The notes under the pieces were generated by a model. It was given only the letters and a program-made list of their open reading frames with translations. It ran no database searches and was not told the DNA's origin. A stretch of 29,325 nt of DNA from ATZT02 sp964655115 (GTDB taxonomy: Bacteria; Actinomycetota; Actinomycetes; S36-B12; UBA5976): NCBI GenBank assembly GCA_964655115.1, contig CAZZKM010000014.1:1-29325 (forward strand). The letters run 5' to 3'. The position numbers and the translations under genes were made by a program. Every line of letters begins with the position of its first letter. Position 1 is the stretch's first letter. Shown piece by piece: positions 1 through 6,357 of the stretch.

Positions 1-308
1 GATTAGAACAAGCAGCTATGGATTTATACGCAACTCCTTTTCAAACATTTAGATTAGTAACTCTTCCTATTGCATTACCAGGAATTTTGGCAGCAGCGCT
101 TTTGTCATTTTCGCTTTCATTTGATGATTTCATTGTGACAAGTTTTAACTCAGGACGAATTGTTACATTTCCAATTTATATTTGGGGAGCAGCCCAAAGA
201 GGAATTCCTCCCCAAGTTAATGTGATTGCTTCATTGATGTTTTTAGGTTCTTTGGCATTAGTGTTGATTGCCAGTTTGATTAGTAAAAGTAGAAAAGTAA
301 AGGCATAA
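1..308 (+). CDS. potC: ABC transporter permease, spermidine/putrescine PotC-like, 3' end only
   Basis: This is the C-terminal part of an inner-membrane permease; the gene begins before the window. The open frame runs in from the edge (codons from position 3), so the ATG at 18 is internal and not a start. The first visible residues, LEQAAMDLYA followed by a TLPIALPGI stretch, are the EAA loop by which such permeases contact the ATPase. Hydrophobic segments follow around LAAALLSFSLSF and VIASLMFLGSLALVLIASLI. The wording SFDDFIVTSFNSG is typical of PotC/YdcV-like polyamine permeases. The PotD-like binding protein lies 8.5 kb downstream, which supports a polyamine role. The rest of the transporter should lie upstream of the window. 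The stop is one base before the next start. Confidence 0.85.
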   Translation, partial: LEQAAMDLYATPFQTFRLVTLPIALPGILAAALLSFSLSFDDFIVTSFNSGRIVTFPIYIWGAAQRGIPPQVNVIASLMFLGSLALVLIASLISKSRKVKA

Positions 309-309
309 A

Positions 310-768
310 TTGACCGTAGAGATTGGTTCTAAAGCGCCTGATTTTTCTTTGAAAAATCAGTTTGGAGAAACTATTAATTTAGTAGATTTCTTAGGAAAAA
401 AGAATGTGATTTTGATGTTTTACCCTTTTGCTTTCACTGGAAAATGCACTCAAGAGCTATGCACGATAAGAGATGAAAGAAATGACTTTGTAAATCAAGA
501 TAGTCAAATACTTTCAATTTCTTGTGATCCAGTTGCTAGTTTAAAAATATTTGCTGAAGAACAAAAACTCACAACGCCTTTATTAAGTGACTTTTGGCCT
601 CATGGAAAAGTAAGTAGAGATTATGGAGTGTTTTTAGAAGATTTAGGTTTTGCAAACAGAGGAACTTTTATAATCGATAAAACTGGAATTATTAGGTGGA
701 AAGTAGTCACAAGTCCTGGAGAAATACGCGATACCTCGGACTATCGAAAAGCGCTTTCTGCTCTTTAG
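310..768 (+). CDS. ahpE: AhpE-like one-Cys peroxiredoxin
   Basis: Cytosolic thiol peroxidase that reduces hydroperoxides and peroxynitrite through a peroxidatic cysteine. The protein has 152 residues, close to mycobacterial AhpE. The active-site stretch is YPFAFTGKC with Thr43 and Cys46. Cys51 five residues on could act as a resolving partner, although AhpE is usually treated as a one-Cys enzyme. The block LLSDFWPHGKVSRDYGVF and the later ANRGTFIIDKTGIIRW are close to mycobacterial AhpE, which separates it from BCP/PrxQ. Translation starts at TTG 310, one base after the permease stop, so it is probably co-transcribed with the transporter. BCP is the alternative name, less likely given these motifs. 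Confidence 0.88.
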   Translation: MTVEIGSKAPDFSLKNQFGETINLVDFLGKKNVILMFYPFAFTGKCTQELCTIRDERNDFVNQDSQILSISCDPVASLKIFAEEQKLTTPLLSDFWPHGKVSRDYGVFLEDLGFANRGTFIIDKTGIIRWKVVTSPGEIRDTSDYRKALSAL

Positions 769-819
769 GTAGATTGAACTAAATAAAGATTTATTTAATT
801 TCTTAAATTAAATAATTTC

Positions 820-893
820 GGGCCTATAGCTCAGTTGGCTAGAGCGCCGCCCTTACAAGGCGGATGTCGGGGGTTCAAGTCCCTCTGGGCCCA
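820..893 (+). tRNA. tRNA-Val (anticodon UAC)
   Basis: A complete cloverleaf can be drawn. The acceptor stem GGGCCTA (820-826) pairs with TGGGCCC (886-892) using one G-T pair, and A893 is the discriminator. The D arm contains AGCTCAGTTGGCTAGAGC. The anticodon stem CCGCC/GGCGG encloses loop CTTACAA, giving anticodon TAC (Val, GUN reader). The T arm has loop TTCAAGT. CCA is not encoded. The start codon of the next gene lies one base after the discriminator. Confidence 0.96.
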
Positions 894-894
894 C

Positions 895-1707
895 GTGACT
901 AACCCAACTCTTGCTCAGTTGGCAAAAATTATTGAAAAACGATATCCAAAATCTTTGGCAAGTGATTGGGATTCTGTCGGGTTAATAGTTGGAAAACAAA
1001 AAAATATAATTGCAAAAATCTTACTTACAGTCGATATTACTCTAGAAGTTGTTAATGAAGCTCTAGAAAATAAGTTTGATTTAATTATTTCACACCACCC
1101 TTTGATTTTAGAACCTGAAGAGGTTGAAGATGTGAGAAAATATAAAGAAAAAATTAAAGACTTAATGAATCAAAACAAGTTATCTTTATATGTAGCACAT
1201 ACTAATGCAGACGCAGCAGATGGAGGAGTTAACGATTCATTTATAAAACTTTTTCATATAAAAAATGTAAGAACATTTGGTCCACAAAATATAGGAAGAT
1301 GTGGAGAATTTGAAAAAACTGAAAAAATCGAAGATATTATCAAAAAATTAAAGAATACAATTCCAAATAATAAAAATGCAATTTTAATAAGTGAAAATAC
1401 AGATAGAGATATTAATTCTGTTGCGGTTTGTGGAGGCTCTGGTTCATTTTTGCTCGAACAAGTAAGAGCTTTAAAAGTTGATTTATTTATCACAGCAGAT
1501 CTTAAACATCACTCAGTGTTGGATAATAAAGAATTAGGCGGTCCAGTTTTAATCAATGTTTCTCACTGGGCAAGTGAAAGAATTTGGTTAGATGACTTTT
1601 CTAATCAGTTAAAAGATGATTTTAAGATGAGTAATTTAGAAGCTGAAATTTTTATTTCAACAAAAATAACTGACCCTTGGGATTTAAGCATAGGATTTAA
1701 CTCATGA
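895..1707 (+). CDS. Nif3-like dinuclear metal-centre protein (GTP cyclohydrolase I type 2 / NIF3 family)
   Basis: NIF3/YqfO-family cytosolic protein of 270 residues; the family forms hexameric toroids with a two-metal site and its cellular role is not settled. The metal ligands are visible: His67-His68 in SHHPL, His102 and Asp106 in AHTNADAADGG, and His224/Glu228 in SHWASE. I chose GTG 895 as the start because the open frame upstream of it runs through the tRNA-Val gene, and residues after it (TLAQLAKIIEKRYP, then LASDWDSVGL) match the usual N terminus of the family. TTG 919 is a weaker alternative. There is no room for a ribosome binding site outside the tRNA, so translation is probably leaderless or depends on unprocessed transcript. 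The stop overlaps the next start as ATGA. Confidence 0.9.
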   Translation: MTNPTLAQLAKIIEKRYPKSLASDWDSVGLIVGKQKNIIAKILLTVDITLEVVNEALENKFDLIISHHPLILEPEEVEDVRKYKEKIKDLMNQNKLSLYVAHTNADAADGGVNDSFIKLFHIKNVRTFGPQNIGRCGEFEKTEKIEDIIKKLKNTIPNNKNAILISENTDRDINSVAVCGGSGSFLLEQVRALKVDLFITADLKHHSVLDNKELGGPVLINVSHWASERIWLDDFSNQLKDDFKMSNLEAEIFISTKITDPWDLSIGFNS

Positions 1708-2426
1708 AAGTTTTACCAGAGATACAAAAAAAATTGATTGATTTAGCCTCTCTAGATTTTCAAATTATTTCTATTAATTCAAAAATTCAAAATCATCCTT
1801 TAAGATCAAGAATCACCGAATTACAAAGCCGTATTCCTGGTATTGAAGCCACAAAAGTTGAAAATCAATCAAAAATTGAAGAAACAAAAAAACAAATAAA
1901 TCGAATAGAAATAGATGCAGACAATGTTAAAAAAAGACTTGAAAGTGATAAAAATCGTTTAAATTCAAGCCAAACTAATCCTAAGCAATTACCTCAAATT
2001 CAACACGAAATTGAAACGATGACTGGAAAGCTTAATGAAATAGAAAATTTAGAGCTAGATTTTTTAAGTGAACTTGAAGATTTAAACTTAAATCAAGAAA
2101 ACTTAGTAAAAATTGTCAAGGAAATAGTTACGGAGCTAAATAAACAAAAAGACAGTCTTGATAGAGATTTGGATCAATTAAACAAGGAATTATCTGTTTT
2201 TAAAGATACTCGAAATAATTTAGTAATAAACTTCGAACCTGAATTAATAAAACTTTATGAAAAAATAAGACTTGACCATGGAGTTGGTGCAGGAATTTTA
2301 GACAACAATAAATGCGGAGCGTGCCAAATTACTATTTCACCAGCTGAATTTGAAGAAATCAAGAAAACTGATCCTTCTGAATTAGTACGGTGTGAAAACT
2401 GTCGATGTATTTTGGTGAGAAATTGA
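1704..2426 (+). CDS. coiled-coil protein with C-terminal C4 zinc ribbon (zf-RING_7 family)
   Basis: Cytosolic protein of 240 residues. Residues 15 to about 190 are charged, heptad-like helix rich in Glu, Lys, Asn and Leu and should form a long antiparallel coiled coil. The end carries a four-cysteine zinc ribbon: Cys204-x2-Cys207 (KCGAC) and Cys230-x2-Cys233 (RCENC), with an extra Cys235. This is the domain layout of the widespread actinobacterial 'C4-type zinc ribbon' family, which is thought to bind nucleic acid; its function is not established. It sits between nif3 (4-nt ATGA overlap) and the RNase H gene, the usual order in actinobacteria, so the three are probably one transcript. Confidence 0.88.
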   Translation: MKVLPEIQKKLIDLASLDFQIISINSKIQNHPLRSRITELQSRIPGIEATKVENQSKIEETKKQINRIEIDADNVKKRLESDKNRLNSSQTNPKQLPQIQHEIETMTGKLNEIENLELDFLSELEDLNLNQENLVKIVKEIVTELNKQKDSLDRDLDQLNKELSVFKDTRNNLVINFEPELIKLYEKIRLDHGVGAGILDNNKCGACQITISPAEFEEIKKTDPSELVRCENCRCILVRN

Positions 2427-2830
2427 AATTTATAATTGAAGCTGATGGAGGATCGCGAGGCAATCCAGGACCTGCAGCTTATGGATGTTTAATTAGAGAT
2501 GCAGAGAAAAATCAAATAATCTTTCAGGAAGGAAAATTTATTGGTATTCAAACCAATAATTTTGCCGAATATTCTGGTCTGATTCGAGCTTTAGAAAAAT
2601 GTTTCGAAATTGATTCCAATGCAGAAATTGAAGTTTTTATGGATAGTAAATTAGTTGTTGAGCAAATGAGTGGTAATTGGAAAATCAAACACGAAAGCAT
2701 GAAAATGTTAGTAGAAAAAGCAAAAAGTGCTTTCCCTTTAAACAATGTTAAATATAAATGGATTCCTAGAGAAGAAAATTTATTGGCCGATTCATTGTTA
2801 AATCAAGCTTTGGATGAAGCGTTAAACTAA
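2423..2830 (+). CDS. rnhA: RNase HI-like ribonuclease H
   Basis: Type 1 RNase H fold that cleaves RNA in RNA-DNA hybrids. The four acidic metal ligands are present: Asp8 in EADGGSRGNPGP, Glu49 in NNFAEYSGLIRAL, Asp74 in VFMDSKLVVEQM and Asp123 in NLLADSLLNQAL. It has 135 residues and lacks the basic protrusion of the E. coli enzyme, as in archaeal-type RNase HI. In mycobacteria the homologue is fused to a CobC-like phosphatase domain; that domain is absent here. The start is uncertain. TTG 2423 gives the typical MKFIIEADGG beginning and a 4-nt overlap with the zinc-ribbon stop, with GGTGAG just upstream; ATG 2405 would add six residues. Its stop overlaps that of the convergent oxidase by 4 nt. 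Confidence 0.88.
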   Translation: MKFIIEADGGSRGNPGPAAYGCLIRDAEKNQIIFQEGKFIGIQTNNFAEYSGLIRALEKCFEIDSNAEIEVFMDSKLVVEQMSGNWKIKHESMKMLVEKAKSAFPLNNVKYKWIPREENLLADSLLNQALDEALN

Positions 2831-4200
2831 TGGCCTCTTAATTTACTTAAAAGTTTTGTGACAAAGGTTTCTTTTTTAAATTTCTTTTCCACAACATCTG
2901 CAATTTTGGCCATTTGCAATGTTGAGTTGACACCAATCCAACGAAATGGTTCAATTTCCCATTTTTTAGATTTATGTTGAACCCAAGGTAGGTTTGTAAG
3001 ATCAGTTTGTTTGTTTAGGATCAAATCTGAAATAGTTCTTCCAGCAAGATTTGAAGTCCCAACTCCATCACCAACATATCCTCCAGCACTTAAAATATTT
3101 GTAGCGCTATCCAATGTGACATGAGCTGCCCAATCTCTTGCTATTGCTAATGGACCTCCCCAAGTATGGGTAACTTTTACTCCTTTAATTACAGGGAATA
3201 TGTCAATCAATGTTTCTAATAGATCATGATGAGTTTTTTCATGTTGATCAAATTTTGGATTGATTTTTGAGCCAAAATGGTAAGGAGCACCTCTTCCTCC
3301 AAAAGCAAATCTGTTGTCTTTGGTTCTTTGACCATAAATAATCACATTTCGGTAATCTGCAAAAGTTTCTCTGTTTCTAAGTCCTATTTCATCCCAGATC
3401 TGATCACTTAAAGGTTCTGTAGCAATCATTAATGAATAGACAGGAATACTGGCACGCTTATATTTTTTAAACTCAGATCTGTAGGCTTCAGTTGCATTAA
3501 TTATAAATTTTGTGTTTACTTCATAGGAATTTATATATAGTTTATTTTTTATAAACTTAGTTGCTTTTGAATTTTCATAAATTTTTACACCCATTTTTTC
3601 AACTACATCTGCAAGTTGTCTTACTAATTTAGCCGGATTTATTGAAGCACAATGTGGAGTAAAAGTAGTACCTAAGATATTTGAGGCATTTATTTTATTT
3701 TTAGCGTCTTGTTGATTTAGTAATGTAAAATCTTTATCACTAAATCCCCACTCTTTATAGTGGTGGGCTTCTGCTTTTGCTCTTTTTAGTTGAATTTCAT
3801 CGCGAGCAATTGAGTAACTTCCACCTTTTTGCCATTCAGCATCAATGTTTTCTTTTTCAATAATTCGTCCCACTTCTTCCACTGTCTCAAACATCGTTTT
3901 TTGCATACGAATAGCAGTCTCACGATTTGATTGCTTTGCTAATTTGTCTAATCCCACTGGAAATAAAGCTGAACACCAACCGCCATTTCGACCACTTGCT
4001 CCAAAACCTGCAACGGATCCTTCAAATACACCGATTTTTAAATTTGGTTCTTTCTGCTTTAAATAATATGCCGACCAAAGCCCCGTATAGCCTGCACCAA
4101 TAATTGCCACATCAAAATCTAAATTTGAAGTAACGGATTCTCTATTTTTAAGTGGCTTAGATAAAGAATCCCACCACAATGATTTAGGCGGATGACTCAT
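2827..4200 (-). CDS. FAD-dependent amine oxidase, gamma-glutamylputrescine oxidoreductase (PuuB)-like, copy 1
   Basis: DAO-superfamily flavoenzyme of 457 residues. It should deaminate an amine using FAD and O2, with gamma-glutamylputrescine, putrescine or a related substrate as the likely target. The Rossmann FAD motif IIGAGYTG is at residues 33-40, followed by LWSAYYL. The ASGRNGG motif at 68-74 and the C-terminal stretch SAGGYVGDGVGTSNLAGRTISDLIL are diagnostic of PuuB/OrdL-like oxidases. The N terminus (PKSLWWDSL) matches the corresponding region of the second copy at 4872. It is transcribed away from rnpB from its own promoter region (4201-4240). The substrate cannot be read from sequence. 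The end overlaps the RNase H gene tail to tail by 4 nt without an obvious terminator. Confidence 0.85.
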   Translation of the reverse strand: MSHPPKSLWWDSLSKPLKNRESVTSNLDFDVAIIGAGYTGLWSAYYLKQKEPNLKIGVFEGSVAGFGASGRNGGWCSALFPVGLDKLAKQSNRETAIRMQKTMFETVEEVGRIIEKENIDAEWQKGGSYSIARDEIQLKRAKAEAHHYKEWGFSDKDFTLLNQQDAKNKINASNILGTTFTPHCASINPAKLVRQLADVVEKMGVKIYENSKATKFIKNKLYINSYEVNTKFIINATEAYRSEFKKYKRASIPVYSLMIATEPLSDQIWDEIGLRNRETFADYRNVIIYGQRTKDNRFAFGGRGAPYHFGSKINPKFDQHEKTHHDLLETLIDIFPVIKGVKVTHTWGGPLAIARDWAAHVTLDSATNILSAGGYVGDGVGTSNLAGRTISDLILNKQTDLTNLPWVQHKSKKWEIEPFRWIGVNSTLQMAKIADVVEKKFKKETFVTKLLSKLRGH

Positions 4201-4226
4201 AATTATTCAATCTATTACATGTTGGG

Positions 4227-4232
4227 TAGAAT
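4227..4232 (+). promoter_or_regulatory. -10 box of the rnpB promoter
   Basis: TAGAAT matches the housekeeping -10 consensus at five of six positions. It lies about 8 nt before the first base of the RNase P RNA P1 helix (4241), the right distance for a +1 there. No good -35 hexamer is seen at 4203-4209; the region (TTATTC) is weak. Confidence 0.6.
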
Positions 4233-4240
4233 TAAGAATT

Positions 4241-4615
4241 AAACGAGTTGATTGGGCAATCGCTATCTTTCGATAGAGGAAAGTCCGGGCTCCGAAGAGC
4301 AAAGTGGTGGATAACATCCACCCGGGGTGACCCGAGGGAAAGTGCAACAGAAAGTAAACCGCCAAAAGAAATTTTGGTAAGGATGAAACGGTGGTGTAAG
4401 AGACCACCAGCATTGCAAGTGATTGCAATGGCTAGGTAAACCCCACTTTGGAGCAAGATCAAGAGATTGCAAATTTTTGCAATTGTGTGGACGTTTGAGG
4501 ACTGCTCGTTCAAGTTCACAGGTAGATCGCAAGACACTTGGAGTGATTCAAGTGCTAGATGGATGATTGTCCCTTAGCAATAAGGACAGAACCCGGCTTA
4601 TAGATCAACTCGTTT
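4241..4615 (+). ncRNA. rnpB: RNase P RNA, bacterial type A
   Basis: Catalytic RNA of RNase P, which removes 5' leaders from pre-tRNAs. P1 is a perfect 12-bp helix: 4241-4252 (AAACGAGTTGAT) with 4604-4615 (ATCAACTCGTTT). The conserved core is readable: GAGGAAAGTCCGGGCTCC near 4276, GGGTGACCC / GAGGGAAAGTGCAACAGAAA near 4325-4355, then ACCGCC, GGTAAGGATGAAACGGT, and near the 3' end ACAGAACCCGGCTTATAGA. The GGTAAGG segment and paired CCACCAGC/GTGGT arms fit type A. It is about 375 nt long. It sits between two divergently arranged oxidase genes; open frames on either strand here are artefacts of the RNA's higher G+C. Confidence 0.97.
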
Positions 4616-4637
4616 ATTCACAAATTGCATGTTCAAT

Positions 4638-4668
4638 TTGACTAGACCTGAATAGCACGGTTTATAGT
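4638..4668 (+). promoter_or_regulatory. putative promoter of the puuB-mmsA-speB-potD operon, with dyad over the -10
   Basis: A -35-like TTGACT (4638-4643) is followed after 18-19 nt by TTATAG/TATAGT (4662-4668). Transcription would start near 4674, just before the first hairpin of the leader RNA. A perfect 6-bp inverted repeat, TAGCAC (4653-4658) and GTGCTA (4677-4682), brackets the -10 box and could be a repressor operator. The spacing is longer than ideal, so this is a prediction. Confidence 0.4.
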
Positions 4669-4673
4669 CATAG

Positions 4674-4871
4674 GTAGTGCTAGTCGCACTTGGTTAAAAG
4701 TTAAAAAGATAGGGGTGAGATCCGGACGCGAAGCACGGCCATGTTGTGCCGTAGGCGATCCGTAATCACGCCGATTTATCTTAAGAAGTAAAACTTCTCA
4801 ACATAATTCGACACAAATAGAACTAAACGGTTCTGTTAATAATAATTTCAATTACACGTGAGGTGTTTTTT
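4674..4871 (+). ncRNA. candidate structured 5' leader RNA of the polyamine operon (riboswitch-like, no class assigned)
   Basis: No gene is seen between rnpB and puuB, but the stretch is highly structured. A small hairpin (AGTGC 4676-4680 with GCACT 4686-4690) is followed by one long interrupted hairpin, 4706-4782. Its helices are AAGATA (4706-4711)/TATCTT (4777-4782); GGGGTGA (4712-4718)/TCACGCC (4766-4772) with one G-G mismatch; GGACGC (4724-4729)/GCGATCC (4755-4761) with one bulged A; and ACGGC (4735-4739)/GCCGT (4748-4752). Two more hairpins follow: AGAAGT (4784-4789)/ACTTCT (4793-4798) and AGAAC (4819-4823)/GTTCT (4830-4834). Positions 4711-4770 hold 37 G or C of 60. None of the riboswitch consensus cores I know fits, and no U-tract terminator is visible, so control at translation or RNA stability is more likely than attenuation. 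Confidence 0.55.
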
Positions 4872-6323
4872 ATGACTGCAACAGCAGTCGCATTTATTGG
4901 AGATAATTTTCCATATGGAAAAGTTACGTCCCAAGAAGCAAAAGAAGCTGTAGCAAAAGCTAAACCAAAATCATTTTGGTTAGATTCAAGATCAAGACCA
5001 AAAGCAGCACCAGCACTTGCTCAAGATATTTCAGCAGCATTAGTTGTTGTTGGTGGGGGATTTACTGGTTTATGGTCTGCAATAAATGCAAAACTTCAAC
5101 AACCAAATTTAGATATTGTTTTAATCGATTCTTTAAGAATCGGTGATGGCGCAGCAGGTAGAAACGGTGGTTTTGTTTCCGCGTCTTTAACTCATGGTTT
5201 TCCAAATGGCTTTTCCAAATGGGAATCAGAATTAAAAGAACTTGTAGCACTGGGTCATGAAAACTTAGATGAAATTGAAAAATTTATAAAGCAAAATTCC
5301 ATTGATGCAGATTTTGAATGGTTTGGTGAATTTGATGTTGCCATAACTCAAGAGCATGCTGATGAATTAAAAGAAATGGTTGATACCGCAAAAAGATATG
5401 GCGAAGATTTTACATTCTTTAACCAGCAAGAATTTTCAAAATATGTTCAATCACCTCTTTATAAGGGAGCAATGCTTGATGCAGATTGTGCTTTAGTAAA
5501 TCCTGCAAAACTTGCCTGGGGACTAAGAAAAGTTGCACTCAAAATAGGGGTGAAGATCTATGAAAACTCACCTGTCATTGAACTTGATCCATCGGTAAGT
5601 TTTGTAAAAGTAAAAACAGCTTTAGGAAGTGTTAAAGCTAAGAGAGTAATTTTAGCAACAGGAGCGTTTCCTTCATTAATTAAAAAAGTAAATAGAATGA
5701 TTGCCCCTGTTTATGATTATGTTTTAGTTACAGAACCATTAAGTGCAGAACAAAAAGAAGCAATTGGTTGGGATGAACCATTTGGTTGCAGTGATGCATT
5801 TAATCAATTTCATTATTTTCGATTAACAAAAGATGGCAGAATGCTTTGGGGTGGATATGACGCGGTTTATCATTACGGAAATGAAGTAAGTAAAGAATTA
5901 GAACAATCGGATGAATCATTTGCCATGTTGGCAGAACATCTTTATCGAACATTTCCTCTTTTAAGAGGAATAGGATTTTCACACAAATGGGGTGGAGCAA
6001 TTGATACTTGTTCAAGATTTGCACCCTTTTGGGGAACTGCATTTAGAGGAAGAGTTGCATATGCTGCTGGCTTTACCGGGCTAGGCGTTGGCTCATCTAG
6101 ATTTGCAGCTTTAACTTTGCTGGATTTGGTATATGGCAGAAAAACCAATAGAACAAAACTTTCTATGGTTAGAACTAAACCAATGCCATTTCCGCCAGAG
6201 CCTTTCAAAAGTTTGGTAATTGGTTTAACTAGATGGTCGCTAGATAGAGCCGATAAAAATGGTGGAAAAAGAAATCTTTGGCTCAAATTGCTTGACTGGC
6301 TTGGACTTGGGTTTGATTCTTGA
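4872..6323 (+). CDS. puuB: FAD-dependent amine oxidase, gamma-glutamylputrescine oxidoreductase (PuuB)-like, copy 2
   Basis: DAO-superfamily flavoenzyme, 483 residues, predicted to oxidise an amino group of putrescine, its glutamyl conjugate or another polyamine to the aldehyde. The FAD motif VVGGGFTG is at residues 59-66, followed by LWSA; AAGRNGGF is at 95-101; the C-terminal FAD-contact stretch is YAAGFTGLGVGSSRFAALTLLDLV. Compared with copy 1 it carries about 25 more residues before the FAD domain. I chose ATG 4872 because GAGGTG (4860-4865) sits six bases upstream as ribosome binding site; the in-frame GTG 4863 is part of that site. It is first in an operon with mmsA, speB and potD and is preceded by the structured leader. 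Its exact amine substrate is unknown. Confidence 0.86.
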   Translation: MTATAVAFIGDNFPYGKVTSQEAKEAVAKAKPKSFWLDSRSRPKAAPALAQDISAALVVVGGGFTGLWSAINAKLQQPNLDIVLIDSLRIGDGAAGRNGGFVSASLTHGFPNGFSKWESELKELVALGHENLDEIEKFIKQNSIDADFEWFGEFDVAITQEHADELKEMVDTAKRYGEDFTFFNQQEFSKYVQSPLYKGAMLDADCALVNPAKLAWGLRKVALKIGVKIYENSPVIELDPSVSFVKVKTALGSVKAKRVILATGAFPSLIKKVNRMIAPVYDYVLVTEPLSAEQKEAIGWDEPFGCSDAFNQFHYFRLTKDGRMLWGGYDAVYHYGNEVSKELEQSDESFAMLAEHLYRTFPLLRGIGFSHKWGGAIDTCSRFAPFWGTAFRGRVAYAAGFTGLGVGSSRFAALTLLDLVYGRKTNRTKLSMVRTKPMPFPPEPFKSLVIGLTRWSLDRADKNGGKRNLWLKLLDWLGLGFDS

Positions 6324-6357
6324 TTAGTCTTGAATCAGTTATTTTTAGGAGAAACAA

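Noticed and set aside
780..797. Perfect 8-bp AT palindrome between ahpE and the tRNA (TAAATAAA/TTTATTTA)
   Set aside because: All-AT stem with a two-base loop and no clean U-tract; too weak to call a terminator.
835..894. Open frame reading through the tRNA-Val into nif3, which would give Nif3 20 extra residues
   Set aside because: The extra residues are translated tRNA sequence and do not fit the family; GTG 895 gives the normal N terminus.
4207..4540. Several open frames of 60-100 codons on both strands
   Set aside because: They lie within the RNase P RNA gene and have no family resemblance.
4712..4740. Resemblance of GGTGAGATCCGG to the cobalamin-riboswitch GGTGnnAATCCGG box
   Set aside because: The following CCCGC-ACTGT segment and the B12 box (GCCAGGAGACC type) are absent, and the bases are accounted for by a local hairpin.
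4724..4740. Guanidine-III-like CCGGACG start and guanidine-II-like ACGG
   Set aside because: The second guanidine-III strand (GGACAAGACGG type) is missing and ACGG is not in a hairpin loop as guanidine-II needs.
4724..4761. Resemblance of GGACGCGAAGC to the c-di-GMP-I (GEMM) GGGACGCAAAGC segment
   Set aside because: No CACGCACAGGGCAAACC segment or GNRA hairpin upstream, and this stretch pairs within the long hairpin, which is not the GEMM topology.
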